A stretch of 40,208 bases of DNA from JAVBNU01 sp031551265 (GCA_031551265.1 JAVBNU010000017.1:1-40208), one strand, 5' to 3'. Shown: positions 14,278-23,421, numbered from the stretch's first letter. Numbers and translations are program-made. Notes: generated by a model not told the origin, from the sequence alone.

Positions 14278-14388
14278 CTGTCGGATAATCGTGGAGTACA
14301 ACAAAAAATCGACAGACCCTGCGACCGGGTCGGCGCCGCAACATTCACGTCGTAATTATAATCTCGCAGTTTCATGTTTCAGGGTGAC
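14278..14388. repeat. Partial GTCA/TGAC-type palindromic element
   Basis: CTGTCG/CGACAG (14278-14283 with 14320-14325) and ACCCTG...CAGGGT, ending TTTCAGGGTGAC, match the right half of the element at 23193-23393 at both hairpins while the loops differ. The left end with GTCA is not found, so this copy looks truncated. With the hairpin at 14251 it fills most of the 14172-14489 gap. Confidence 0.6.
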
Positions 14389-14489
14389 TTGAAAGTTTAT
14401 TGTTAAGTAAAATTACAATTTGTTGAAAATGGCTAAAGTAATTTAAAATTGAGCCGATAACTAAAATGATAGGATAGAAAGTTTTTGAT

Positions 14490-15692
14490 ATGGAAGAAAA
14501 TACACAAAATAGTGCGTTAGTGGATAGCGAGTCTGAGAATAGTTATTTTGCGCTACAATTGGGCTTTATTTCTAAATTCAGATGCGATGCCGGAAAATGT
14601 TTAGAGAGCTGCTGCAATAAATACTCGACAGTTAAGGTTGATGCTATAACTTATGAACGGTATCAAAAGGAAGCGCCGGAGCTGTTGGAACATATAAAAT
14701 ATAATGAGGAAAACGGATATTTTGAAATAATTTTGGGGTCGAATTTTGCGTGCCCGTTTAAAAACGGTAATATGTGTCATATTCAAGGGAAATATGGTGA
14801 AGGATTTTTGCCCGAGGTTTGTCATATCTATCCGAGAATATATAAGAGATTAAATGATTTGGTGCTAATTACGGCGGCCTATCCTTGCAGTGAAATGGTG
14901 CGGGCTGCGTTGTTTGGCGAAGAATCCTTCAGCTGGGATGAAGTTATGCTCAAGCGCGGGCAGTTGAATGTTGTAAATTTCATGCCGGCAGGCATAAAAG
15001 AGCAGGATGCGGAGCTGTTTTTGCATTTGCATGATGTGACTCTGGATATGTTCGAGCGCAGCGATTTGAGTTGTGAGTCGTTGTTTTTGAAACTAATAAT
15101 GTTGTCTGAAATTGTAGATAAACTCAAAAAAACAGACTGGGTTAAAAATTTCAACATGATTATGCGCACTCATGAGCAACAATCTCTCGAAGACGAGTAT
15201 AAAAAATATCGCAAATATAATGATCCGATGACTGATAAGTTTATTTTGGCGCTTTTGAGTATTTCCAAGCGCTATCGCCCTGACTATTTTGAAAAAACTC
15301 TTTATGACATTATCGGGTTTGTCGAGGATGATGGGCTTGAGCGATATACTGACATTTGCAAAACATATATTGATGAAAAAGAGCTAGAAACTTTTTTGCG
15401 CAGATATTTGAAGGCAAAATTCTTTGAGGCTGTTTACCCGCTCTGCACATGGGGCGATTGTATAGATGACCTTTTGCATATTATTACAAATTATTTGGGT
15501 GTGAAACTCAGTATTGCTGCGTATATTGACAAGCATGGCAATGTGCCTGATGAAGATACTCTTGTGCGTTTTGTTACCGAGTTTGAATCAGCGTTTTACG
15601 GGCATAGAGAAAGAATTTACGACTACTACAAAGACGTTAGGTGGAACAACTATGATATAATAAAGACGTTATTACTTTGTTGGTACAAATAA
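14490..15692 (+). CDS. FliB-like Cys-rich protein (lysine N-methylase family)
   Basis: A 400-residue protein whose N-terminal 140 residues carry the Cys pattern of the FliB/flagellin lysine-N-methylase family: FRCDAGKCLESCCNKY, FACPFKNGNMCHIQGKYG, PEVCHIYPRIY and AAYPCSEMV. The family is annotated as methylating lysines of flagellin and is expected to bind an Fe-S cluster through these cysteines. The C-terminal 260 residues are helical and variable. No flagellin or other flagellar gene is in the window, so the substrate may be another surface protein. The anmK start follows 8 nt after its stop, suggesting cotranscription with anmK-murQ. Its own ribosome-binding site is weak. Confidence 0.8.
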   Translation: MEENTQNSALVDSESENSYFALQLGFISKFRCDAGKCLESCCNKYSTVKVDAITYERYQKEAPELLEHIKYNEENGYFEIILGSNFACPFKNGNMCHIQGKYGEGFLPEVCHIYPRIYKRLNDLVLITAAYPCSEMVRAALFGEESFSWDEVMLKRGQLNVVNFMPAGIKEQDAELFLHLHDVTLDMFERSDLSCESLFLKLIMLSEIVDKLKKTDWVKNFNMIMRTHEQQSLEDEYKKYRKYNDPMTDKFILALLSISKRYRPDYFEKTLYDIIGFVEDDGLERYTDICKTYIDEKELETFLRRYLKAKFFEAVYPLCTWGDCIDDLLHIITNYLGVKLSIAAYIDKHGNVPDEDTLVRFVTEFESAFYGHRERIYDYYKDVRWNNYDIIKTLLLCWYK

Positions 15693-15699
15693 ATTCTAT

Positions 15700-16824
15700 A
15701 TGGATGAAAAGCTAATAATTTCTTTGATGTCAGGCACGTCTATCGACTCGGTAGATGCTGTTTTGGTGAAAATTTTTCCGGATTTGAGTTTTGAGATTAT
15801 ATATTCCTACTCGCTTGAATATTCGACAAAAACAAAGGATTTAATCTATCTTGCAGCGAATAACAAGGCTAAAACGCGCGATGTGTGTATGCTGAATTTT
15901 ATTGTGGGCGAAGTCTTTGCAAAATGTGCGCTCGAGTTGATGAGACAAAATAGAATAAAAGCTGAAAAAGTTGATTTCATTTCTTCACACGGACAGACGA
16001 TTTTTCATGAACCTAAAAGTATAGATATAGACGGTATTTCAGGTAGGAGTACGCTGCAAATTGGCGATATTTCTGTGATTGCTGAGCGTACAGGGATTAT
16101 GACGATTGGTGATTTTAGGCCGAAAGATATGGCTGCGGGCGGTCAGGGGGCGCCTCTTGTGCCTTTTGCCGATGAATTGATATTTGGGCGTGAAACCGAG
16201 CGTGGAATACTCAACATTGGCGGGATTTCTAACATAACTGTCCTGAGTCCTGCAGTGGACACTTTTGCGTTTGATATTGGCCCCGGAAATATGCTTATAG
16301 ACTATTATGTGAGTAAATTGTTTAAAAAACCTTTTGATAAAAACGGCGAGTACGCTGCTCGCGGAAAAGTTGACGAAAAATGGCTTAACTATCTTTTGAA
16401 AGAGCCGTTTTATGCTGACGAACCGCCCAAGAGCACGGGGCGGGAGTTATTTAACGATAGCTATGCTGAGGATAAATTTAAATTTGCCCCATCCAACCCA
16501 CACGATGTCATAGCAACAGTAACAGCACTCACGGCTCATAATATTTATAATACGTATAAGCGTTTTATTGAGCCGAAAGTCAGGCTTAGAGAGATTGTTA
16601 TAGGTGGTGGCGGGGCGTATAATCTAACATTGCAAAAGTATATGAAAGATTTGTTTTTTGATGTTACTATTACCACGCATGAGGCGTTTGGCATTGATAA
16701 CAAGCTTAAAGAGGCTTTAGCCTTTGCGTATTTGGGGTATATGACTTATTATAAGAAATATAACAATTTACCGGCTTGTACTGGCGCCAAACATCAGGTG
16801 GTGATGGGGAAAATAGCATATTAA
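15700..16824 (+). CDS. anmK: Anhydro-N-acetylmuramic acid kinase
   Basis: The 374-residue protein has the ASKHA-fold N-terminus SLMSGTSIDSVDAVLV, SSHGQTIFHEP, GDFRPKDMAAGGQGAPLVPFAD, LNIGGISNIT and FDIGPGNMLID, which together are diagnostic of AnmK. It phosphorylates 1,6-anhydroMurNAc, released by lytic transglycosylases, to MurNAc-6-phosphate in the cytoplasm. murQ follows directly (14 nt) and carries out the next step, so the pair forms a peptidoglycan-recycling unit. Length matches the family. The start lies 8 nt after the FliB-like stop. Confidence 0.96.
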   Translation: MDEKLIISLMSGTSIDSVDAVLVKIFPDLSFEIIYSYSLEYSTKTKDLIYLAANNKAKTRDVCMLNFIVGEVFAKCALELMRQNRIKAEKVDFISSHGQTIFHEPKSIDIDGISGRSTLQIGDISVIAERTGIMTIGDFRPKDMAAGGQGAPLVPFADELIFGRETERGILNIGGISNITVLSPAVDTFAFDIGPGNMLIDYYVSKLFKKPFDKNGEYAARGKVDEKWLNYLLKEPFYADEPPKSTGRELFNDSYAEDKFKFAPSNPHDVIATVTALTAHNIYNTYKRFIEPKVRLREIVIGGGGAYNLTLQKYMKDLFFDVTITTHEAFGIDNKLKEALAFAYLGYMTYYKKYNNLPACTGAKHQVVMGKIAY

Positions 16825-16838
16825 CTTTGAGGGAATTT

Positions 16839-17735
16839 ATGAGTGAGGCAATAACCGAAAAACGCAATCCGAACACGAAAAATATAGATGAAATCAGCAC
16901 GCTTGAGGTCGTTAGCCTTATTAATAATGAGGATTTAAAAGTTGCACAAGCAATACAAAAATGCTTGCAGGAAATTGCAAAAGCAGTAGATATAATCGTT
17001 GAAAATTTTTTAAATGATGGCCGTCTCTTGTATTTTGGCGCGGGGACAAGCGGCAGGCTGGGGATTTTAGACGCTTCTGAGTGTCCGCCAACGTTCAGTA
17101 CAAAACCTGAAATGGTGATTGGCGTTATTGCAGGCGGAGATAGGGCGATTAAAAGCGCTATTGAAGGCGCGGAAGATAGCGAAGAAGGCGCGATTGCTGA
17201 TTTTGACTCTTTGGATATTTCAAAAAATGACACAGTGGCAGTGATTTCGGCTAACGGTAATGCAAAGTATATAATTAAAATTCTTGAACTGGCCAAACAA
17301 AAAAACGTGAAAACTATTGGCATAACCTCAAATATAAACGCTGAAATGAAAAATTTTGCAGACGTGTTTATTTGTGCAGAAACAGGCGAGGAAGTAATTT
17401 CCGGCTCAACGCGCATGAAAGCCGGTACTGCTCAAAAAATGATTTTAAATATGCTGACTACCGCCTCCATGATTAGAATTGGCAAGGTTTATGAGAATTT
17501 GATGATTGATTTGAACCCGACAAACGATAAGCTGAAAAAACGCGCAGCGAAAATTGTCAGCGCTATTGCAGCAGTTGAAGAAACGGTTGCCGCAAAGACC
17601 TTACAAGAGAACAATTATAAGGTCAAACATTCTATTTTGAGCTTGAAGTTTGGTTTGAGTTTTGAAAAATGTGACAAAATTCTTAAAGAGAATAAAGGTA
17701 TTCTGAAGGCCTGTTTTAAAAGCCTTCAAGAGTAA
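16839..17735 (+). CDS. murQ: N-acetylmuramic acid 6-phosphate etherase
   Basis: About 298 residues with the single-SIS-domain MurQ signature: TEKRNPNTKNIDEIST, LYFGAGTSGRLGILDASECPPTF, then VISGSTRMKAGTAQKMILNM and DLNPTNDKLKKRA. It cleaves the lactyl ether of MurNAc-6-P to give GlcNAc-6-P and D-lactate, following AnmK in wall recycling. The ATG at 16839 is preferred to an upstream start at 16776 because TGAGGGA lies 4-5 nt before it and the family begins at this point; the longer version would overlap anmK by 49 bp. No murP or nagA is next to it. Confidence 0.95.
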   Translation: MSEAITEKRNPNTKNIDEISTLEVVSLINNEDLKVAQAIQKCLQEIAKAVDIIVENFLNDGRLLYFGAGTSGRLGILDASECPPTFSTKPEMVIGVIAGGDRAIKSAIEGAEDSEEGAIADFDSLDISKNDTVAVISANGNAKYIIKILELAKQKNVKTIGITSNINAEMKNFADVFICAETGEEVISGSTRMKAGTAQKMILNMLTTASMIRIGKVYENLMIDLNPTNDKLKKRAAKIVSAIAAVEETVAAKTLQENNYKVKHSILSLKFGLSFEKCDKILKENKGILKACFKSLQE

Positions 17736-17845
17736 ATTGTAAATTAATTTTGTTAAAAAATGTAACAGATATAAAAAATATTGAAATTTTATATACCGAA
17801 TTTTTTTTATCTTAGTAAGTATAAAAAATACGAGGTGTGTGAAAT

Positions 17846-19801
17846 ATGACAATTGATTTTAATGGTGTAGTAAATATGGCTTCTATGGTTTCAGCGGCTA
17901 ACAGTGATGTTAAAAAGCTAAGTGATGCGCAGACTGAAGTCAATAAATTGGCCGGTTCAAAGATTTTCAATGTTGGTTCTGACGAGACAGGTATTGCTGC
18001 GTTGGAAGCACAGAAAAATAAATTAGAAGCCGAAATTGAGAGCTTACAGGAGATGATAGATGCTCTCACAAACGGGCTTGAAGATATAAGTGAGACAATC
18101 AAAAAATATCAGGATGAAATGGAAGAAAATTTGGCTGATATTATGGAAACGTCTGAAAAATTAACTGAAGAAAATCAAAAACAAATGAGTAAAATACAAG
18201 AAGATGTTCTTGGAATGCTTCAGTCCGGCGAAATTACTAAAGAAGAATTTGTATCGACCCTAACCACCAGAATTATAACTGCAGGCATCGGTGATTTTAC
18301 GGATTCGGCTTTAGAGGCGAAAATTAACGAAAACGCAAATTATATGAACTTATTAAACGCATTGACAATGCAAATGACTAATGCGACAACTTCTGTAACT
18401 GATTTGAGACAGCAAATGGCATTGTCAAAAGTATCATTGAATACGATTGATGCGTTATTGGAAAAAACAAGCAAGCCTGTTGATATGGCGAAAAAATACG
18501 ATAATGGCAACTTTATATTCTCTGCTGAGCAGACAGATGTGGTTGATTGCTGGGCTAAGGTGTTTGGCAAAGGAACCACCTCTAACGCAACTGAACAGCA
18601 GCGTTTAGGTGCTGCCGTTGACCAGGGTATGTTAGATGACTTTTTCGCATCAGGCATGAGCAAAGAACAAGCAGCGTTTGCTATTAGCTGGGTATTTGAT
18701 GGTGTTGGCTTAAAATACAATAATGAAACCGGCCAACTAGAAATTCCCGAAGGCACTACTGATGAGACAAAAACAATAAATCAAGAATTGGCAGACCAAT
18801 TTAATAATAACTGGGGTACAGATGAAAATCCTGCTCCTGCTGCAATTATCCCTCAACCTGTAGATAGAGGCGAACAAGACGAAATCGTATTGCCTGAGCG
18901 ACCTATGGGTGACCCGATTGGATTTAATAACGGAAACGTAAGTTTTGACTTCGTAGTGGATGCTAACGGTGATAATATTTTCAATGGATTCGAAGAATTT
19001 ATGGGCGCGACTGCAGTAGATTTGTCAGAAATTACTGATGAAGAGGTTGGCCAATTATTCGGCGCAAAATTTGCAGGGCTTACTGTAACTGACCTTGAAA
19101 AATTTGATGTTGACGGCGATGGAAAGATTTCCGGATTAGAAGAATTATTAATGTATGATACAGATGGCAACGGTAAAATTGAGCAAGAAGAGCTTAATGA
19201 CCTTATGATACTAAAAACTGACTGGACAACAGGCGGGCAGTCATTCACGTCGGCAACGCTTGCCGGTGTTGATAATATTGATTTGTCGATGTTCCAAAAG
19301 GATGGAGCATACGATGCAAGTTTAATTAATCAAGAATCCTGGCTGGATATAAACAACAATCTTACAATGAACAGATTCGCTGTTAATATGGCTAATGGTG
19401 ACGATCTAAACGGCTATCAAAGACTTGATGATCTTGAATACCTGGAAAAAGTTTATGGCAACGTTGTTGGCAAAGAATACACGCTTGCTTTCACCCCATC
19501 ATTTGATGAAGATGGTAATGTCATTGATATTCAAGTTCAAGATGATGCAAAAGCTCTTGAAAGTGCTCGTTTAGCAGTTCTCGATGCTAAAGACGCATTA
19601 AAAGAGGCAGTCGCAAAATATCAGGCTGAAAAAGCGGAACGCGTTGAGGATACAGCAGGCGCAATTGCTGAAGGCTTGACTGATGCAACTACCGTTGAAG
19701 AACCGGCAGCGGCAGAAAACGAAGACGCGGACGGCGACGCTGACGGTGATACAGAAGTAACCAATGACGAAGTAAAAAAAGATATTGAAGAAGAAGTATA
19801 A
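17846..19801 (+). CDS. Large coiled-coil/EF-hand protein of unknown function
   Basis: This 651-residue acidic protein has no recognisable Sec signal peptide. Residues 45-130 form a strong coiled coil (heptad-rich, LEAQKNKLEAEIESLQEMI), and residues 200-290 a globular part with the only two aromatic-Trp clusters. Three EF-hand-type loops follow: a degenerate one at 372-383 (DANGDNIFNGFE) and two canonical ones at 421-432 (DVDGDGKISGLE) and 438-449 (DTDGNGKIEQEE). The C-terminus is a second helical stretch and an Ala/Glu/Asp-rich tail with more DADGD-like repeats. Calcium binding is likely and points to an extracytoplasmic location via a non-Sec route, but no secretion system is encoded here. 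A terminator follows. Confidence 0.7.
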   Translation: MTIDFNGVVNMASMVSAANSDVKKLSDAQTEVNKLAGSKIFNVGSDETGIAALEAQKNKLEAEIESLQEMIDALTNGLEDISETIKKYQDEMEENLADIMETSEKLTEENQKQMSKIQEDVLGMLQSGEITKEEFVSTLTTRIITAGIGDFTDSALEAKINENANYMNLLNALTMQMTNATTSVTDLRQQMALSKVSLNTIDALLEKTSKPVDMAKKYDNGNFIFSAEQTDVVDCWAKVFGKGTTSNATEQQRLGAAVDQGMLDDFFASGMSKEQAAFAISWVFDGVGLKYNNETGQLEIPEGTTDETKTINQELADQFNNNWGTDENPAPAAIIPQPVDRGEQDEIVLPERPMGDPIGFNNGNVSFDFVVDANGDNIFNGFEEFMGATAVDLSEITDEEVGQLFGAKFAGLTVTDLEKFDVDGDGKISGLEELLMYDTDGNGKIEQEELNDLMILKTDWTTGGQSFTSATLAGVDNIDLSMFQKDGAYDASLINQESWLDINNNLTMNRFAVNMANGDDLNGYQRLDDLEYLEKVYGNVVGKEYTLAFTPSFDEDGNVIDIQVQDDAKALESARLAVLDAKDALKEAVAKYQAEKAERVEDTAGAIAEGLTDATTVEEPAAAENEDADGDADGDTEVTNDEVKKDIEEEV

Positions 19802-19830
19802 AAAATTTAATTTACTATATTTCATAAAGA

Positions 19831-19860
19831 AAACCGATAGATGAACTCTATCGGTTTTTT
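19831..19860 (+). terminator. Intrinsic terminator of the EF-hand gene
   Basis: A perfect 10-bp stem AAACCGATAG/CTATCGGTTT with a 7-nt loop is followed by TTT. It lies between convergent genes. Confidence 0.9.
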
Positions 19861-19870
19861 GTTGTTGTAT

Positions 19871-20869
19871 TTATCTGAATATGTAGTCTAAATTTCTGAA
19901 AATTGAGGCTTCAAGTTCGGATTTTATATCTTTGGCGGACGTGGTTGTATAATCAATGGTTGCCGTGATTATGACCCCGCCTTTGTTGTTAACTTTTTGG
20001 GTATAAATGACACAAGATGTGTAGCAGCCGGCTATGTCACCGTAAAAATAGTAATAAATTTTGTCATCAATGGTCGCTTGAAATAAGCCGAGTCCTTCGT
20101 TCAGGTATTTTTCAATACAGGAGCGTTTGATGACGGTTTTGTCATCGAAAAGCGCTTTGAAAAAATTAGCCAAATCAATTGCGTTGCTTGTAATAGCGCT
20201 GTCAGCAAATCCGTTTTTCAGGCCTAAATGTGTATGCTCAGCATCGCCCCAGCGCGTATTATGCAGCCCGATTAACTTGAATAAGTACATACAGACAGCT
20301 TGTGGCAGCATTAAATTTGTTTTTGCTTCAATCAAGCGTCCAAGCAGCAAATAATTCGTGTGAGAAAAATCTTTGCCGTAATCAGTCGTTTTATAAGGCT
20401 CTTGGGTTAATTCTATGTCAGATATTAGCTCAAGCATATCATTTTCGGTGTACTTTTCTTTGATAAGCCCCTTGCTGAAAAGTTCCAGCTCTGAGTCATA
20501 GTAATTTGGCAAGCCTGACGAGTGATTCAACAGGTTTCTGATACTGATTTTGTCAACCTGAGGGATATATTTATTCAGATTTGGCAAATGTTTTATTATG
20601 CCGTCGTCGATTTTGAATTTGCCAAATTCTTCGAGTTTGAGGATTAATGCCGAAATAAACGGCATTGAGATTTCGCCAAGTCCGATGCGTTCTTTCATAT
20701 CGCCCATATGAACGGTTTCGCGCGGGGAAATGACAGAAAGCGCAGACGATTTTACCCCGAGCGCTTTCAAGTCGTGCAGTATGCTGAGCACTGAAAATTC
20801 AAGCTGTGACGGTGGGCGCACAACGCCTGTTGTTTCATTTACAATCTGATTATTGACGAGTTCCTGCAT
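19871..20869 (-). CDS. Serine beta-lactamase-fold protein lacking catalytic residues
   Basis: A 332-residue member of the class C beta-lactamase/D-Ala-D-Ala carboxypeptidase-like family: RNLLNHSSGLPNY, TNYLLLGRLIE and the C-terminal sheet are clear. The SxxK motif expected in FRIGSVSKTF reads IGLGEISMPF (Glu68 for Ser, Met71 for Lys; numbering counts two extra N-terminal residues from an upstream ATG), and the YxN motif reads FSH (170-172). Both active-site motifs are therefore lost while the fold is kept, suggesting a pseudoenzyme that binds peptidoglycan or a peptide. No signal peptide is visible. The ATG at 20869 is chosen because AGGA lies 6 nt upstream; the ATG at 20875 directly abuts it. 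It is convergent with the EF-hand gene and downstream of the RelA/SpoT gene. Confidence 0.78.
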   Translation of the reverse strand: MQELVNNQIVNETTGVVRPPSQLEFSVLSILHDLKALGVKSSALSVISPRETVHMGDMKERIGLGEISMPFISALILKLEEFGKFKIDDGIIKHLPNLNKYIPQVDKISIRNLLNHSSGLPNYYDSELELFSKGLIKEKYTENDMLELISDIELTQEPYKTTDYGKDFSHTNYLLLGRLIEAKTNLMLPQAVCMYLFKLIGLHNTRWGDAEHTHLGLKNGFADSAITSNAIDLANFFKALFDDKTVIKRSCIEKYLNEGLGLFQATIDDKIYYYFYGDIAGCYTSCVIYTQKVNNKGGVIITATIDYTTTSAKDIKSELEASIFRNLDYIFR

Positions 20870-20928
20870 GACCATTCCTAATCCTTATATATATTTTAAA
20901 ACAACAACGACGAAAAAATTGCCCTTTT

Positions 20929-23127
20929 TTAGCGCGCTTTCGGTTTATTTTTACTTTTCTTATAATTTGTTTGATTTACAACTGCATACTGCGACGGTAC
21001 CCTCTTAACCGAATACACATCGGGTAATGTCTGCAATGACTGAATTACATTCCTTAGAGTCACAATATTGTTCACTTCAATTGACAATTCGACTACTCCG
21101 ATTTTTTTGTTGTTAAGACTTTTCACGTTCGCTGAGATGATATTGGTATTATTATCCGTTATGCAGGTCAGAATATCTTTCAACATACCGATTTTGTCGT
21201 TCACAGCAATTTTGATAGAGGTGATATACGTCTTATTCAGGCTTTCGTCTGCCCATTTTATGTTCATCAAGCGTTCTTCAGGGATGCTGTCAAGTGAATT
21301 GCAGTCAATACGGTGAACAGAGACACCTTTGCTTCGGGTAACTACCCCAACTATCGGTTCGCCGGGTACAGGTGTGCAGCATTTTGCGAAACCATATAAT
21401 AAACCTTCAAGCCCGGCAATATCATTGGCTTTTGACTTACGGTGTTTGTGTAAGACAATTTTAGGCTCATCTTCCACAGCAGGTTTTTTGAGCTTGTTTA
21501 CAACTTTATGGACAGTTGTTTCGCCGTAGCCGATTGCAGCGTAAAAGTCGTCAAGCTTCGCATAATTCATCGCAGCCGCAACTTTCAAGAGATCACCCGA
21601 TTTTACCGCCTCATCAAATACAGCTTTAGTTAGCTCTGTCTCAAGGTTTTGCTTGCCAAGTATAACGTGTGCTTCGCGATTATGCTTTTTGTACCAGAGC
21701 CTTATTCTGCTCTGTGCCTGTTTTGTCACAACAAAATTCAGCCAATCTAAGCGAGGTACGCTATTTTTGGATGTCAAAATCTCAACAATGTCACCGTTAT
21801 GCAGCGGTGTATCAAGTTGGGCAATTCTACCGTTAATAAGTGCACCCGTTGTTTTGTGGCCGACATCTGTATGTATTCTGAACGCAAAGTCAACAGGAGT
21901 GGCATCACGCGGCAAGTCGATTACGTCGCCCATTGGTGTGAACGCAAAAACCTGATCGGAAAATAAGTCAATTTTGACACTTTCAACATATTCAGACGCG
22001 TCTTGCATATCGTTGTCCATTTCGGCCATTTTTCGCATCCAGGAAAACTGCATATCAGCTTCGGTTGCAGCTTTTTGTGAGCCTGATTCTTTGTAGCGCC
22101 AATGTGCTGCGATACCGTACTCAGCGACTTCATGCATTTCCTTTGTGCGAATTTGTACCTCTAACGGCTTTGTGCGAGGGCCCAAAACCGAGGTATGAAG
22201 CGAACGATAGAGATTACTTTTCGGCATTGCGATGTAGTCTTTAAAACGCCCGGGGATGGGTTTGAACTGTGAGTGAATAACACCTAGCGCCTCGTAGCAC
22301 TCCTTTTCGTTATCAACGATAACCCGCACTGCAGTGATGTCGTACAAATCATGGAACGCAATATTCAATCGTTCCATTTTGCTGTAGATGCTGTAATAGT
22401 GCTTTGCGCGCCCTTGGATTTGCGCGCGAACTTTTGATTGTTTCAGGCTCGCATCAATTCTCTCGATTAATAATTTAACCGTCAAGTCACGTTCAGCTTT
22501 CTTTTCGGCCACAAGCTGTGCGATTTCAAAATATTTTTCAGGATGCAAATATCTAAGCGATAAGTCCTCTAATTCGGTTTTAATTCTACCAATCCCCAGG
22601 CGGTTTGCCAGAGGTGCAAAAATATCAAGTGTTTCTTGTGCAATTTTGCGCTGTTTTGCCTGTGCCATGTAATTTAAAGTTCGCATGTTATGCAATCTGT
22701 CAGCGAGTTTTAGGAAGATTACGCGAATATCACTCGACATTGCAATGAACATGCGGCGAAAATTCTCGGCCTGACGTTCTTCCTTAGATTTAAACTGGTA
22801 CTTTCCGAGTTTTGTTACCCCCGCAACGAGGTTATAAATCCCTTCGCCGAATTTTACTTTCACATCGTCATCGGTAATTTCCGTATCTTCAATAATATCG
22901 TGCAAAAGCGCCGCTATGATTGTGTCCTTATCAACCTGCAAGTCAGCAAGAATCTTAGCAACTTCAAGCGGGTGAACGATATAGGGCTCCTCGCTCAGGC
23001 GATATTGCCCTTTATGAAGTTCCTGCGCATAATTAAAAGCACGCTCAATCTCAGATATTTCATCTTCAGGACGTTTTTGTTCGGTTAAAATATTTTTTAG
23101 TTGATTAAACAGTACTTTTTCACTCAT
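20929..23127 (-). CDS. Bifunctional (p)ppGpp synthetase/hydrolase
   Basis: About 732 residues in the full Rel order: HD hydrolase domain (PYIVHPLEVAKIL, LLHDIIEDTE), synthetase domain (IPGRFKDYIAMPKSNLYRSLH, then LEVQIRTKEMHEVAEYGIAAHW), TGS (VFAFTPMGDVIDLPRDATP), the zinc-finger/helical part (GFAKCCTPVPGEPIVGVVTR) and a C-terminal ACT domain. The intact HDxxED suggests that hydrolysis is retained, so it can both make and degrade the alarmone. The ATG at 23127 (MSEKVLFNQL) is preferred; the upstream ATG at 23154 adds a hydrophobic stretch that overlaps a TATACAAT promoter-like box. It is the sole RSH protein seen here. The gene runs toward the beta-lactamase-like gene with a 59-bp gap. Confidence 0.95.
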   Translation of the reverse strand: MSEKVLFNQLKNILTEQKRPEDEISEIERAFNYAQELHKGQYRLSEEPYIVHPLEVAKILADLQVDKDTIIAALLHDIIEDTEITDDDVKVKFGEGIYNLVAGVTKLGKYQFKSKEERQAENFRRMFIAMSSDIRVIFLKLADRLHNMRTLNYMAQAKQRKIAQETLDIFAPLANRLGIGRIKTELEDLSLRYLHPEKYFEIAQLVAEKKAERDLTVKLLIERIDASLKQSKVRAQIQGRAKHYYSIYSKMERLNIAFHDLYDITAVRVIVDNEKECYEALGVIHSQFKPIPGRFKDYIAMPKSNLYRSLHTSVLGPRTKPLEVQIRTKEMHEVAEYGIAAHWRYKESGSQKAATEADMQFSWMRKMAEMDNDMQDASEYVESVKIDLFSDQVFAFTPMGDVIDLPRDATPVDFAFRIHTDVGHKTTGALINGRIAQLDTPLHNGDIVEILTSKNSVPRLDWLNFVVTKQAQSRIRLWYKKHNREAHVILGKQNLETELTKAVFDEAVKSGDLLKVAAAMNYAKLDDFYAAIGYGETTVHKVVNKLKKPAVEDEPKIVLHKHRKSKANDIAGLEGLLYGFAKCCTPVPGEPIVGVVTRSKGVSVHRIDCNSLDSIPEERLMNIKWADESLNKTYITSIKIAVNDKIGMLKDILTCITDNNTNIISANVKSLNNKKIGVVELSIEVNNIVTLRNVIQSLQTLPDVYSVKRVPSQYAVVNQTNYKKSKNKPKAR

Positions 23128-23192
23128 AATAATTATTGTATACCTTAAAGCCATTTTTGACTATAGGGCATATAGCACTCTCGGCAGTAAAT

Positions 23193-23393
23193 GTCATGCT
23201 GAAGCGCCAGACGTGGTACGATAGTTTAGGCGTTAGTGTTCGGGCTTGATATGTAGGTGACGAAGGAGCCGTACATATCAGGATACTTGAACAAGTGCAT
23301 CTGTCGGATTAACGTTGAAGTAAAACAATTATCCGACAGACCCTGAACATAAAAGATTAATGAATAACACACTACTGAATGTTTCAGGGTGAC
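23193..23393. repeat. GTCA/TGAC palindromic element with constant-loop hairpin
   Basis: The ends GTCATGCTGAA and TTCAGGGTGAC match as inverted repeats at 9 of 11 positions. Internal hairpins: GATATGTA/TACATATC with GGT/GCC and loop GACGAAGGA (23248-23279), CTGTCGGAT/ATCCGACAG (23301-23339) and ACCCTGAA...TTCAGGGT. It fills most of the gap between the divergent RelA/SpoT and DUF167 genes. Confidence 0.7.
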
Positions 23394-23421
23394 TCGTTAA
23401 CCATCAAAAGGACAAAAATTA

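Noticed and set aside
17704..17729. TGAAGGC/GCCTTCA stem at the end of murQ as a terminator
   Set aside because: The stem lies inside the coding end and no T-run follows it.
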